Below are positions 8,884 to 15,880 of a DNA stretch of 23,195 nucleotides, piece by piece; the stretch's first letter is position 1, and each line of letters begins with the position of its first letter. Location: NCBI GenBank assembly GCA_902494035.1, contig CABURV010000030.1:1-23195 (forward strand), in the 5' to 3' direction. Below the pieces are notes generated by a model that was not told the origin of the DNA, searched no databases, and saw nothing but the letters and a program-made list of their open reading frames with translations. The stretch is from an uncultured Collinsella sp. Lineage in GTDB: Bacteria; Actinomycetota; Coriobacteriia; Coriobacteriales; Coriobacteriaceae. The position numbers were made by a program, and so were the translations under genes.

Positions 8884-9014
8884 CAAAACGTTCCCCCTAA
8901 ATCGCAACACGATGCCAATTGTAATGACCGCCTCGCGCGTACCGACGACGCCGCGCGAACATATCGGGCAACGGTAGCAACAAGAGGTATGAGGGGGCAT
9001 AACTAATCGTTGCA

Positions 9015-9053
9015 CAACAAAACGGGGCCCTATGCATTCGCACCGGACCCCGT
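9015..9053 (-). terminator. rho-independent terminator of the wall-protein gene
   Basis: Reading the minus strand, ACGGGGTCC (9053-9045) pairs with GGGCCCCGT (9030-9022) in a 9-bp stem with one T-G wobble and a 14-nt loop, followed by TTTGTTG. It lies just past the stop of the minus-strand gene at 9086. Confidence 0.75.
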
Positions 9054-9085
9054 CCCAACTCTTTAGTTATCTAGCAACTGAGAGG

Positions 9086-10897
9086 CTACTCCTCCGAGCT
9101 GTCCTCCCCAGAAGCTTTCTTCTGCTGATCGAGCTTATGCTTACCACTTACGATAGACGTAGCGCCCAGTGTGGCCAAGCTTGCACTGGCAAGGCTCGCC
9201 ATAACGATAAGGTCGCCCGTCTTGGGCATGTTACCGCCAGATGACTTGGTCGTTGTAGTCGTCGTGGTGGTCACCTTTTTGGAGTCATTTTGCTCCTGGT
9301 TCCGGTTGTCAGTGTTGCCTTTACCGTTGTCCTCGCCCTGCTGCTTTCCGTCCTTGGTCTTGCCCTTGCTCTCGTCCTTCTCCTCAGATTCAGACTTCTT
9401 ATCCTCGTCCTTCTTCTGAGTGGACTTGTCGTCCTTCTCCTCCGAGCTAGAACCTTTATCGGATACGGTCTTCTCGGAAGCCTCATCCTTGGAGTCGCCC
9501 TTTGCGGCCTCGGTCTTTTCCGTGGAAACCTGATCAGAGTTGTCCTTGTTCTGAGTCGAACCATTATTGACGCCAGCCATCAGCGAAGAGCCCAGCGTAG
9601 AACCAAGCTGCTCGGAGAAAGAAGGCTTCTTGTCCGGCGAAGCAACGGGAGCGCCCGGCGCCTTATTCGAGTCGTCCTTGGAAGCATCGGAATCAGGGGT
9701 TGCGTCAGAGCCGGAGCCGTTGTTAGAGCCGGTGCCAACGGACGAATCGCTCGAGCCGGTAGATGAGTTAGAGGTGTCAGCGCCGGTCGAACTAGAAGCG
9801 TCGCTGTCCGTATTGCCGGCAGAGCTTGAAGACGAATCGCCCGCAGCAGAGCCGTTCGAATTGGAGCCGTTCGGGGTAGAGCCGTCGTTGGTAGTGCCAC
9901 CAGCCGAGCCATTACCGTCAGCATCGGTCGAGGGCGTATCCATCCTGTCATCGTTGGGATCGTCACTCGAGTCGTCATTCGAATCAGGTGTCGGCGAGGG
10001 CGCCGGTGTGGGCTCGGGCTGCACGGGCGTCGCAGCGGCTGCCTCGTCCTCGGCGATATAAGCCAAGCAGTCCTTCAGCTCATTCTTATAACGGTTCTTC
10101 CAGCCCTCATGATACTGGGGCTGGCTCGAATACTTGGTGGCGACATTGTTGACCACGCTATTGGAGAGCGCCGTCACAAACTCACGGTCAGTCATATCAA
10201 TAGAAAGATTCGCCCAGCGGAAGAAGTCCCTGCAGCCACCGGTGCCGCACATGTTGGTAATGCTCCACACCATGCCCTTGACGCAATCGGCGCGGCCCGA
10301 AATATCAATACCCAGGCCGCTCTTGAGCCACGCCTCGGTCACCGCATAGTACGAGTTGTACGCATACGCATCTTGAAGTGCTGAGAACTCAACAGGATCG
10401 GTGTTGTACGCACCTTGGAAGGCATCCTGCGCGATATGGCCCAGCTCGGTGAGCTGGCCGTTCTCGTACATGACATTACTCGTGTTGGAAATCTCGCTGC
10501 CGCGATCAATCGCATCCTTGAGCATGCTGTATTTTTCGGGGTTGTAGTTGTAGGCCTGCTTCATAAACGGAATGAGCGACCAACGACGGTCGAACTGGTA
10601 ATAACCCAGCGCGTTATAGCCGTCACCGTACGAAAAGCCCTGGTTGTAGTTGCCATGGCTCTCGTACTTGGTAAAGTACTTCATCTCGGGAGTCACGTTG
10701 ACAAACGAAACGCCCTGGACCGACCTCAGTACGCCCGAGAAGGACTGCTGGGTGTAGAGACCCTTATCGATATCGGTGGCATCCGAGGCAACGCCCGGCG
10801 TGGGCTCCTCGGCAGCAGCGGGTGCCGGCGCGGAAATGGCGCCAAACGAAAGCGCCAGCGTCAGGCCCGCGACAATCGCGGAATGCTTGGGCTGCAT
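9086..10897 (-). CDS. secreted sortase-anchored wall protein with lysozyme-like N-terminal domain
   Basis: Protein of 603 residues. Residues 1-29 form a signal peptide (KHS, hydrophobic core, APAAA-EE cleavage region). Residues ~50-280 are a globular domain with FTKYESHGNYNQGFSYGDGY and NALGYYQFDRRW, which recalls chitosanase/lysozyme-like hydrolases with the Glu of YESHGN as possible acid; this assignment is tentative. From about 290 to 545 comes a low-complexity stalk, first Pro/Asp/Ser/Gly/Asn-rich, then Lys/Glu/Asp/Ser-rich, ending in a run of eight Thr. MPKTG at 557-561, a hydrophobic stretch and a Lys-rich tail make a sortase signal; the 42-residue tail after the Gly is longer than usual. 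GGGAGGA precedes the ATG. It may be a surface peptidoglycan hydrolase or adhesin. Confidence 0.82.
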   Translation of the reverse strand: MQPKHSAIVAGLTLALSFGAISAPAPAAAEEPTPGVASDATDIDKGLYTQQSFSGVLRSVQGVSFVNVTPEMKYFTKYESHGNYNQGFSYGDGYNALGYYQFDRRWSLIPFMKQAYNYNPEKYSMLKDAIDRGSEISNTSNVMYENGQLTELGHIAQDAFQGAYNTDPVEFSALQDAYAYNSYYAVTEAWLKSGLGIDISGRADCVKGMVWSITNMCGTGGCRDFFRWANLSIDMTDREFVTALSNSVVNNVATKYSSQPQYHEGWKNRYKNELKDCLAYIAEDEAAAATPVQPEPTPAPSPTPDSNDDSSDDPNDDRMDTPSTDADGNGSAGGTTNDGSTPNGSNSNGSAAGDSSSSSAGNTDSDASSSTGADTSNSSTGSSDSSVGTGSNNGSGSDATPDSDASKDDSNKAPGAPVASPDKKPSFSEQLGSTLGSSLMAGVNNGSTQNKDNSDQVSTEKTEAAKGDSKDEASEKTVSDKGSSSEEKDDKSTQKKDEDKKSESEEKDESKGKTKDGKQQGEDNGKGNTDNRNQEQNDSKKVTTTTTTTTKSSGGNMPKTGDLIVMASLASASLATLGATSIVSGKHKLDQQKKASGEDSSEE

Positions 10898-10967
10898 AAG
10901 ATCCTCCCTGCATTGGTATAGTTAAAGTGCAGTTTGCAAAGATAGAAATAAGTATTGCAGCTCGCCC

Positions 10968-11009
10968 GTTGTTGCACAACAACCCCTCGGTAAACGGCAA
11001 CAACCCTCC
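10968..11009. repeat. GTTGTTG/CAACAAC palindrome plus direct repeat upstream of the wall-protein gene
   Basis: GTTGTTG (10968-10974) and CAACAAC (10977-10983) form a near-perfect palindrome with a 2-nt centre. CAACAACCCCTC (10977-10988) recurs as CAACAACCCTCC (10998-11009), exactly 21 nt or two helical turns on. The block lies about 70 nt ahead of the wall-protein start and between it and the hepT stop, where an operator would be expected. No regulator is identified. Confidence 0.35.
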
Positions 11010-11025
11010 GCGAAATCTTAAGGAA

Positions 11026-11445
11026 TTAAACAAACTGGTCGTCGGGCGCCATCAGAAGCTCGCCGTATCGCTCCATCAGCCCGTCCCTCAACTGACAGAA
11101 AGCGGGGATATAGACGTTCAAGATGCGCTGAATCAAGTCTTGAGCGAGCTTGTTGTCGTAGATATGGACGTTCGTATTGCGGTCTCTGAGCATATCTAGC
11201 CAGGCCGCCTCATCAATAAAGTCGTAGAATCGGTACGACTCCTTCAAGATGGCACGAGGAGACCCCGACGCGGCAAGCGTGGCGCCTTCATACTCGAGCA
11301 GACGCTTAAGGAGCTTCCAGCTCAGTTCAAATTGAAGATTGAACTTATTAATCAATCCACTCTGAACAAAATCATTGTTGAGATCCTGATTGGGCGCATC
11401 CTCAAGATTCGCCAAGGCGCTGGCAAAGTTCTCATATTTTTTCAT
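11026..11445 (-). CDS. hepT: HEPN-domain toxin, HepT-like (nucleotidyltransferase substrate-binding protein)
   Basis: All-helical protein of 139 residues of the HI0074/HEPN type. RNTNVHIY at residues 89-96 is the R-x4-H-x-Y motif of the HEPN RNase active site (Arg89, His94, Tyr96). In characterised HepT/MntA pairs the Tyr is AMPylated by the antitoxin, blocking RNase activity. LQFELSWKLLKRLLEYEG and SPRAILKESYRF are family hallmarks. It overlaps the MNT gene upstream by 14 nt, so the two are translationally coupled. All active-site residues are present, so this looks like a functional toxin. A defence role is possible but not shown. Confidence 0.87.
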   Translation of the reverse strand: MKKYENFASALANLEDAPNQDLNNDFVQSGLINKFNLQFELSWKLLKRLLEYEGATLAASGSPRAILKESYRFYDFIDEAAWLDMLRDRNTNVHIYDNKLAQDLIQRILNVYIPAFCQLRDGLMERYGELLMAPDDQFV

Positions 11446-11719
11446 ACAGAATCACACCATCCCTGGCAATTTCATCGAGCAATTGCTGCGATAAGGGCTC
11501 ATCGAGATTGACGACATCTACATCTAAAAGAGTATCAAGACGCTCCTCGATCAAATTTGACAACCGGCCGAAATCCCGGCAACCTGCTACTGCGATGTCA
11601 ATATCGCTCTTAGGCAAGTTGTCACCTCGAGCGCGGGAGCCAAACAGCACAACCTTCTCGGCGTCACACTCCCGAGCAAAAACTTCAATTTGCTTATACA
11701 CCTTGTCGAGAGATGCCAT
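11432..11719 (-). CDS. mntA: minimal nucleotidyltransferase antitoxin, MntA-like
   Basis: Protein of 95 residues with the MNT signature GS-x10-D-x-D: Gly27, Ser28, Asp39 and Asp41 in GSRARGDNLPKSDIDIAV. A further Asp in LLDVDVVNL is the likely third metal ligand. Antitoxins of this type transfer AMP to the partner HEPN toxin. The ATG lies 8 nt after the stop of the Rrf2 regulator gene, with AGGG as a modest ribosome binding site, and the 3' end overlaps hepT. The three genes therefore appear to be one transcript. An alternative name is 'nucleotidyltransferase domain protein'; the pairing with hepT makes the toxin-antitoxin reading strong. Confidence 0.87.
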   Translation of the reverse strand: MASLDKVYKQIEVFARECDAEKVVLFGSRARGDNLPKSDIDIAVAGCRDFGRLSNLIEERLDTLLDVDVVNLDEPLSQQLLDEIARDGVILYEKI

Positions 11720-11727
11720 TTGCAGCC

Positions 11728-12159
11728 CTACAGCTTAATGTCAAAGTTGATTTCGGGGACGGCGGCCAGGTCGGCCAACGTCACGCCGTCGACGTACTTT
11801 TCGATCACGTCATCCAGACCGCGCCAGAACTTGACGGTCGAGCACAAATCGCTACGGGTGCAGCTGTTGTCGATGCCGTCGCACGCCACGGGCGCCGTGC
11901 TGCCCTCGACAGCACGCAGGATGTCGCCGGCGCGCACCTCGGCCGGGTCCTTGGCCATCATGTAGCCGCCGCCCTTGCCGCGCACGCTCTTAAGCAGGCC
12001 CGCCTTCATAAGCGGACGAACCAGCTGCTCCAGATACTTTTGCGAGATATGCTCGCGGTCGGCAACCTCGCGCAGGGCAATTTTGCCCTCGGCGTCACCG
12101 AGCGCCGCGATATAGATCATCAGCCGGAGGGCATAGCGGCCCTTGGAAGAAATGAGCAT
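11728..12159 (-). CDS. Rrf2-family transcriptional regulator, IscR-like, probable Fe-S sensor
   Basis: Protein of 143 residues. MLISSKGRYALRLMIYIA is a standard Rrf2 start, the winged helix follows (ISQKYLEQLVRPLMKAGLL and SVRGKGGGY), and three cysteines, Cys93, Cys100 and Cys106, lie in the place of the Fe-S ligands of IscR (spacing here C-x6-C-x5-C; IscR has C-x5-C-x5-C). The start is ATG 12159 after GGGAGGGTAGGT; an in-frame extension to 12237 runs through the operator region and is rejected. It is divergent from the suf operon and two palindromic sites lie between. The likely job is to sense Fe-S status and control suf and itself. The toxin-antitoxin pair downstream would be co-regulated. 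Confidence 0.9.
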   Translation of the reverse strand: MLISSKGRYALRLMIYIAALGDAEGKIALREVADREHISQKYLEQLVRPLMKAGLLKSVRGKGGGYMMAKDPAEVRAGDILRAVEGSTAPVACDGIDNSCTRSDLCSTVKFWRGLDDVIEKYVDGVTLADLAAVPEINFDIKL

Positions 12160-12179
12160 ACCTACCCTCCCATCGCATC

Positions 12180-12210
12180 TGGGACAACATAACCAGGTTT
12201 GTTTGTCCCA
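12180..12210. promoter_or_regulatory. palindromic operator candidate 1 (Rrf2 site)
   Basis: A 31-bp site with outer arms TGGGACAA and TTTGTCCCA (8-9 bp inverted repeat) and the core CCAGGTT. It is repeated at 12224-12254 with 24 of 31 positions the same and the identical arms. It lies 21 nt upstream of the regulator ATG, in the divergent control region. Confidence 0.65.
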
Positions 12211-12223
12211 AATCTTAAGTAAG

Positions 12224-12254
12224 TGGGACAAACACAACAGGTTATTTTGTCCCA
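12224..12254. promoter_or_regulatory. palindromic operator candidate 2 (Rrf2 site)
   Basis: Second 31-bp copy with arms TGGGACAAA and TTTTGTCCCA and the core ACAGGTT. The centre-to-centre distance from copy 1 is 44 bp, about four helical turns, which would allow cooperative binding on one face. A possible minus-strand -10 (TAAGAT) lies between the copies, so binding would cover the regulator promoter. Confidence 0.65.
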
Positions 12255-12291
12255 GAATTTGAAAAGTCGAGTGGATTAGTCGGGTTTTCCC

Positions 12292-12319
12292 TTGACTAAC
12301 GCCGAACCCATAGTAACTT
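12292..12319 (+). promoter_or_regulatory. probable suf operon promoter
   Basis: TTGACT at 12292-12297 (5 of 6 to consensus) and TAACTT at 12314-12319 with a 16-nt spacer. The -10 is weak, which fits an activated or derepressible promoter. It begins 37 nt after operator copy 2. The leader to the sufC ATG is about 60 nt and holds two AGTACACC copies 12 nt apart (12345 and 12357). Confidence 0.45.
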
Positions 12320-12383
12320 TATTCCGAGAAGATTCCTAGGGTTTAGTACACCTATGAGTACACCATATACAGAGAGGGACAGC

Positions 12384-13184
12384 ATGAGCGCAAATCCGCT
12401 GCTTTCCATCGAAGGTCTGACCGCCTCCGTGGACGAGAAGACCATCCTCCACAACGTCAACCTCAACGTCGCCGCCGGCGAGACCCACGTGCTGATGGGA
12501 CCCAACGGCGCCGGCAAGTCCACCCTCGGCCACCTGGTCATGGGCGACCCCGTCTATACCGTCAACGACGGCCGCATCGTCTTTGACGGCCAGGACATCA
12601 CCGAGCTCACCACCGACAAGCGTTCGCGCGCCGGCCTGTTCCTGAGCTTCCAGGCCCCGGTCGAGATTCCGGGCGTGCCGCTGTCGAGCTTTTTGCGCGC
12701 CAGCATCGCCAGCCGCCCCGGCCTGGAGATGAAGGGCAAGGAGTTCCGCCGTCGCGTGAAGGAGCTCGCGGCCGAGCTCAACATGGATACCGCCTACCTC
12801 AACCGCGAGCTGGGCGTGGGCTTCTCGGGCGGCGAGAAGAAGAAGGTCGAGATGCTCCAGCTCCTGTTGCTGCAGCCCAAGCTCGCCATCCTGGACGAGA
12901 CTGACTCAGGCCTGGACGTCGACGCCCTGTCCACCGTCAGCCACGGCATGGACGCCTACCGCAAGAGCTGCGACGGCTCCATGCTCATCATCACGCACAA
13001 CACGCGCATCTTGGAGCACCTGGATGTCGACCGCGTCCACGTTATGGTCAAGGGCCATATCGTGCGCGAGGATGACGCCTCGCTGATCCCCTGGATCGAC
13101 AAGAACGGCTTTGAGACCTTCGAGCGCGAGGCCGCCGAGCAGCGCGCCCAGGCCGAGGCCGCCGCTGCCGAGCAGCAGGCGTAA
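12384..13184 (+). CDS. sufC: SufC, Fe-S cluster assembly ATPase
   Basis: Protein of 266 residues, an ABC-type ATPase of the SufBCD scaffold. Walker A GPNGAGKST is at 39-47, the ABC signature FSGGEKKKVEML follows, Walker B LAILDETDSGLDVDAL, and the switch His is in IITHNTR. It drives conformational change of SufB-SufD during cluster assembly in the cytosol. I chose ATG 12384 (GAGAGG 6 nt upstream) over ATG 12354, since family members start close to the first strand. The C-terminus carries an Ala/Glu/Gln tail of about 20 residues. It is the first gene of the suf operon, 12 nt ahead of sufB. Confidence 0.95.
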   Translation: MSANPLLSIEGLTASVDEKTILHNVNLNVAAGETHVLMGPNGAGKSTLGHLVMGDPVYTVNDGRIVFDGQDITELTTDKRSRAGLFLSFQAPVEIPGVPLSSFLRASIASRPGLEMKGKEFRRRVKELAAELNMDTAYLNRELGVGFSGGEKKKVEMLQLLLLQPKLAILDETDSGLDVDALSTVSHGMDAYRKSCDGSMLIITHNTRILEHLDVDRVHVMVKGHIVREDDASLIPWIDKNGFETFEREAAEQRAQAEAAAAEQQA

Positions 13185-13196
13185 AGGGGCGACGCA

Positions 13197-14609
13197 ATGA
13201 CCAAGAACCGCACCGAGGTCGCGGACATCGACCGCAGCCTCTACGACTTCACCTATGGCGAGGAGGGATTCGAGCGCCTCGACGCCGGCATCACGCCCGA
13301 CATCGTGCGCGAGATCAGCGCCAAGAAGGACGAGCCGCAGTGGATGCTCGACCTGCGCCTCAAGTCCCTCGAGATCTTCAATCGCTTCCCCGACCCGACG
13401 TGGGGCCCCTCCATCGAGGGCCTGGACATGGACAACATCGTCACCTACGTCAAGCCCAACACCGATCAAAAGCACGACTGGGAGTCGGTGCCCGACGACA
13501 TCAAGAACACCTTTGAGCGCCTGGGCATCCCCGAGGCCGAGCGTAGCTACCTGGCAGGCGTCGGCGCGCAGTACGACTCCGAGCTCGTCTACCACAACAT
13601 GCAGGACACGGCGTCCAAGATGGGCATCGTCTACTCCGGTATTGAGGAAGCCCTGCACGATCCGCAGTGGGAACCGCTCATCCACGAGAAGTTTATGACG
13701 CTCATCCCGCCCACCGACCACAAATTTGCGGCCCTGCACGGCGCCGTATGGTCGGGCGGCTCGTTTGTCTACGTGCCCAAGGGCACCAAGCTCGATTTCC
13801 CGCTGCAGAGCTACTTCCGCCTTAACGCCAAGGGCGCCGGCCAGTTTGAGCACACGCTCATCATCGTCGAGGACGATGCCGACCTGCACTTTATCGAGGG
13901 CTGCTCCGCGCCCAAGTACAACGTGGCCAACCTCCACGCCGGCGCCGTCGAGCTCTTTGTGGGCAAGCGTGCGCACCTGCGCTACTCGACCATCGAAAAC
14001 TGGTCCAAGAACATGTACAACCTCAACACCAAGCGTGCGCGCGTGGACGAGGACGGCGACATCGAGTGGATCAGCGGCTCCTTCGGCAGCCACGTGGGTT
14101 ACCTTTACCCCATGAGCGTGCTCAACGGCCGCCGCGCCCGCTCGAGCTTTACCGGTATCACCTTTGCCGGTGCCGGCCAGAACCTCGACACCGGCTGCAA
14201 GGTCGTACTTAACGCGCCCGAGACCTCGGCAACCGTCGAGACCAAGGGCATCTCCAAGAGCGGCGGCATCCAGACCTTCCGCAGCTCTATCGTGTCGACA
14301 CCCAAGGCCGAGGGTTCCAAGGCAACCGTGAGCTGCCAGTCGCTGATGCTCGACGACCAAAGCCGCTCCGACACTATTCCGGCCATGGACATCCGCGCCA
14401 AGAACGTCGACATCGGCCACGAGGCCACCATCGGCCGCATCGGCGACGATAAGGTGTTCTACCTGATGAGCCGCGGTATCTCGGAGGAAGAAGCCCGTAC
14501 CATGATCGTCAACGGCTTTGCCAACCCGGTCTCCAAGGAGCTGCCGCTGGAGTACGCCGTCGAGATGAACAACCTGATCAAGCTCGAGATGGAAGGAGCG
14601 ATCGGATAA
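13197..14609 (+). CDS. sufB: SufB, Fe-S cluster assembly scaffold
   Basis: Protein of 470 residues, within the usual SufB range. Family landmarks in order: GAQYDSELVYHNM, VWSGGSFVYVPKGTKL, the beta-helix core with FIEGCSAPKYN, GSHVGYLYPMSVL, VSCQSLMLDDQSRSDTIP, and the C-terminal GHEATIGRIGDDKVFYLMSRG, ending LIKLEMEGAIG. SufB receives sulfur from SufS/SufU and builds the nascent cluster with SufC and SufD. AAAGGGG precedes the ATG. The stop overlaps the sufD start by one base (TAATG), implying translational coupling. Confidence 0.96.
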   Translation: MTKNRTEVADIDRSLYDFTYGEEGFERLDAGITPDIVREISAKKDEPQWMLDLRLKSLEIFNRFPDPTWGPSIEGLDMDNIVTYVKPNTDQKHDWESVPDDIKNTFERLGIPEAERSYLAGVGAQYDSELVYHNMQDTASKMGIVYSGIEEALHDPQWEPLIHEKFMTLIPPTDHKFAALHGAVWSGGSFVYVPKGTKLDFPLQSYFRLNAKGAGQFEHTLIIVEDDADLHFIEGCSAPKYNVANLHAGAVELFVGKRAHLRYSTIENWSKNMYNLNTKRARVDEDGDIEWISGSFGSHVGYLYPMSVLNGRRARSSFTGITFAGAGQNLDTGCKVVLNAPETSATVETKGISKSGGIQTFRSSIVSTPKAEGSKATVSCQSLMLDDQSRSDTIPAMDIRAKNVDIGHEATIGRIGDDKVFYLMSRGISEEEARTMIVNGFANPVSKELPLEYAVEMNNLIKLEMEGAIG

Positions 14610-15880
14610 TGAAACAGGAAACCAACACCGCTGCTACCACGCTCGAGCAGGTCAACGCGATGCCGGCTGCCACTTGGGGCTGGCTGAAGATGAATCAGAC
14701 CAAGCTCGAGCTCTCTGACGAGCTTGCCGCCGCTCCCACCGAGACCATTGAGGTCGAGAGCTTGGACGAGCAGTTTACCGGCGTGGCAGACGCGTTCGAC
14801 GCCGCCATGGACGCCATGGCCGAGCGCTTCCCCGAGCGCCGTGCCTCCGCCCCCGGTGATGCCGCCGACCGCGCCCGCATCACGCCCGAGACCGAGCTCG
14901 ACGTGCCCGCAACCTCCGTCTACCAGGCCGGCGCCATTAAGCTCGAGGAAGAGCTCTCCCCTGCTGAGGCCTTCGAAACCGGCATGGGTGAGGCTGCCTA
15001 CGCCTACTTGGCCGAGCACGCTACCAAGCGCATCGTCATCGATGTGCCCGCATACAAGCACGCCACGGTTACCGTGCGCGTGAGCGGTGTCGATGCAGCC
15101 GCGGCCATCGCCGCCATCGACGTCGTCGCCCGTCCGCAGGCAACACTCGATCTGCGCATAGCCCTGGACTCCCCCGTCAACGGCCAGGGCGTCGTGGGCT
15201 CTGTGTTACGCGTGTGCGCTTACGAGTACGCCACCGTCAACGTAACCTGCACGCAGACGCTCGATGACAGCTGGATCGCACTCGATGACACCGGTCTATT
15301 CCTAGACGAGGGCGCGCGCGTCAACGTGCAGCACACCGTCCTGGGTGCCGGTGCCAGCGCCACCGGCCTCGCCGGCGACCTGCTGGGCGACACCGCCAAG
15401 GTGACCATCGATACCGATTACCTGGGCGCCCGCGAACAGGTGCGCGACTTTAACTACGAGCTGCGCCACCGCGGTCGCAAGACCGAGTGCGAGATCGACG
15501 CCAACGGCGTGCTGACCGGCACGTCCAAGAAGGTCTACCGCGGCACCATCGACCTCGTGCACGGCTGCAAGGGTGCAACCGGCACCGAGCGCGAGACGGT
15601 GCTTTTGGCCAACAAGGGCGTCGACAACAAGACCGTTCCCGTCATTCTCTGCGACGAGGACGACGTCGCCGGCAACCACGGCGCCACCATCGGTCACGTC
15701 CGCGACGAGCAGCTGTTCTACCTCGCCTGCCGCGGCCTTGACCAAAACGCCGCCGAGGACCTGTTCATCCGCGCCAAGCTGGAGGACGCCGCGCTTTCCG
15801 CCACCGACGAGCGCACCCGCGCAGCCGTCGTCCGCCTGGGCAACAACCTGATCGACAACTTTGAAGAGGAGCTCGCATGA
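14609..15880 (+). CDS. sufD: SufD, Fe-S cluster assembly protein
   Basis: Protein of 423 residues, more diverged than SufB but with the same C-terminal layout: DFNYELRHRGRKTECEID, SKKVYRGTIDLVHGCKGATG, and NHGATIGHVRDEQLFYLACRGL. SufD partners SufB in the SufBC2D complex. AAGGAG of the sufB 3' end serves as ribosome binding site. The stop overlaps the sufS start by 4 nt (ATGA). The N-terminal ~120 residues are Ala/Glu-rich with no recognisable motif, as usual for SufD. Confidence 0.93.
   Translation: MKQETNTAATTLEQVNAMPAATWGWLKMNQTKLELSDELAAAPTETIEVESLDEQFTGVADAFDAAMDAMAERFPERRASAPGDAADRARITPETELDVPATSVYQAGAIKLEEELSPAEAFETGMGEAAYAYLAEHATKRIVIDVPAYKHATVTVRVSGVDAAAAIAAIDVVARPQATLDLRIALDSPVNGQGVVGSVLRVCAYEYATVNVTCTQTLDDSWIALDDTGLFLDEGARVNVQHTVLGAGASATGLAGDLLGDTAKVTIDTDYLGAREQVRDFNYELRHRGRKTECEIDANGVLTGTSKKVYRGTIDLVHGCKGATGTERETVLLANKGVDNKTVPVILCDEDDVAGNHGATIGHVRDEQLFYLACRGLDQNAAEDLFIRAKLEDAALSATDERTRAAVVRLGNNLIDNFEEELA

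Noticed and set aside
8884..9015. Longer N-terminus of the AAA-ATPase-like protein starting at 9015
   Set aside because: It starts inside the neighbouring terminator, without a ribosome binding site, and the added residues (Cys-rich, no similarity) precede a good GTG with AGGGGGAA at 8883.
9009..9020. GTTGCACAACAA shared with 10971-10982, on both sides of the wall-protein gene, as possible flanking repeats
   Set aside because: A 12-nt match between two places in 23 kb is expected by chance several times, and there is no further identity around it. The right-hand copy is treated only as part of the local palindrome.
9280..10040. Low-complexity DNA as a tandem repeat or CRISPR-like array
   Set aside because: No regular period; it encodes the Ser/Asp/Gly and Lys/Glu stalk of the wall protein. 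No CRISPR array was seen anywhere in the window.
12160..12237. N-terminal extension of the Rrf2 regulator up to 12237
   Set aside because: Family members start at the MLISSKGRYALR segment, ATG 12159 has a strong ribosome binding site, and the extension overlaps both operators.
12345..12364. Two AGTACACC copies 12 nt apart in the sufC leader as an operator
   Set aside because: Eight-nt direct repeat only, not palindromic, and overlapping the ATG at 12354; insufficient to call a site.
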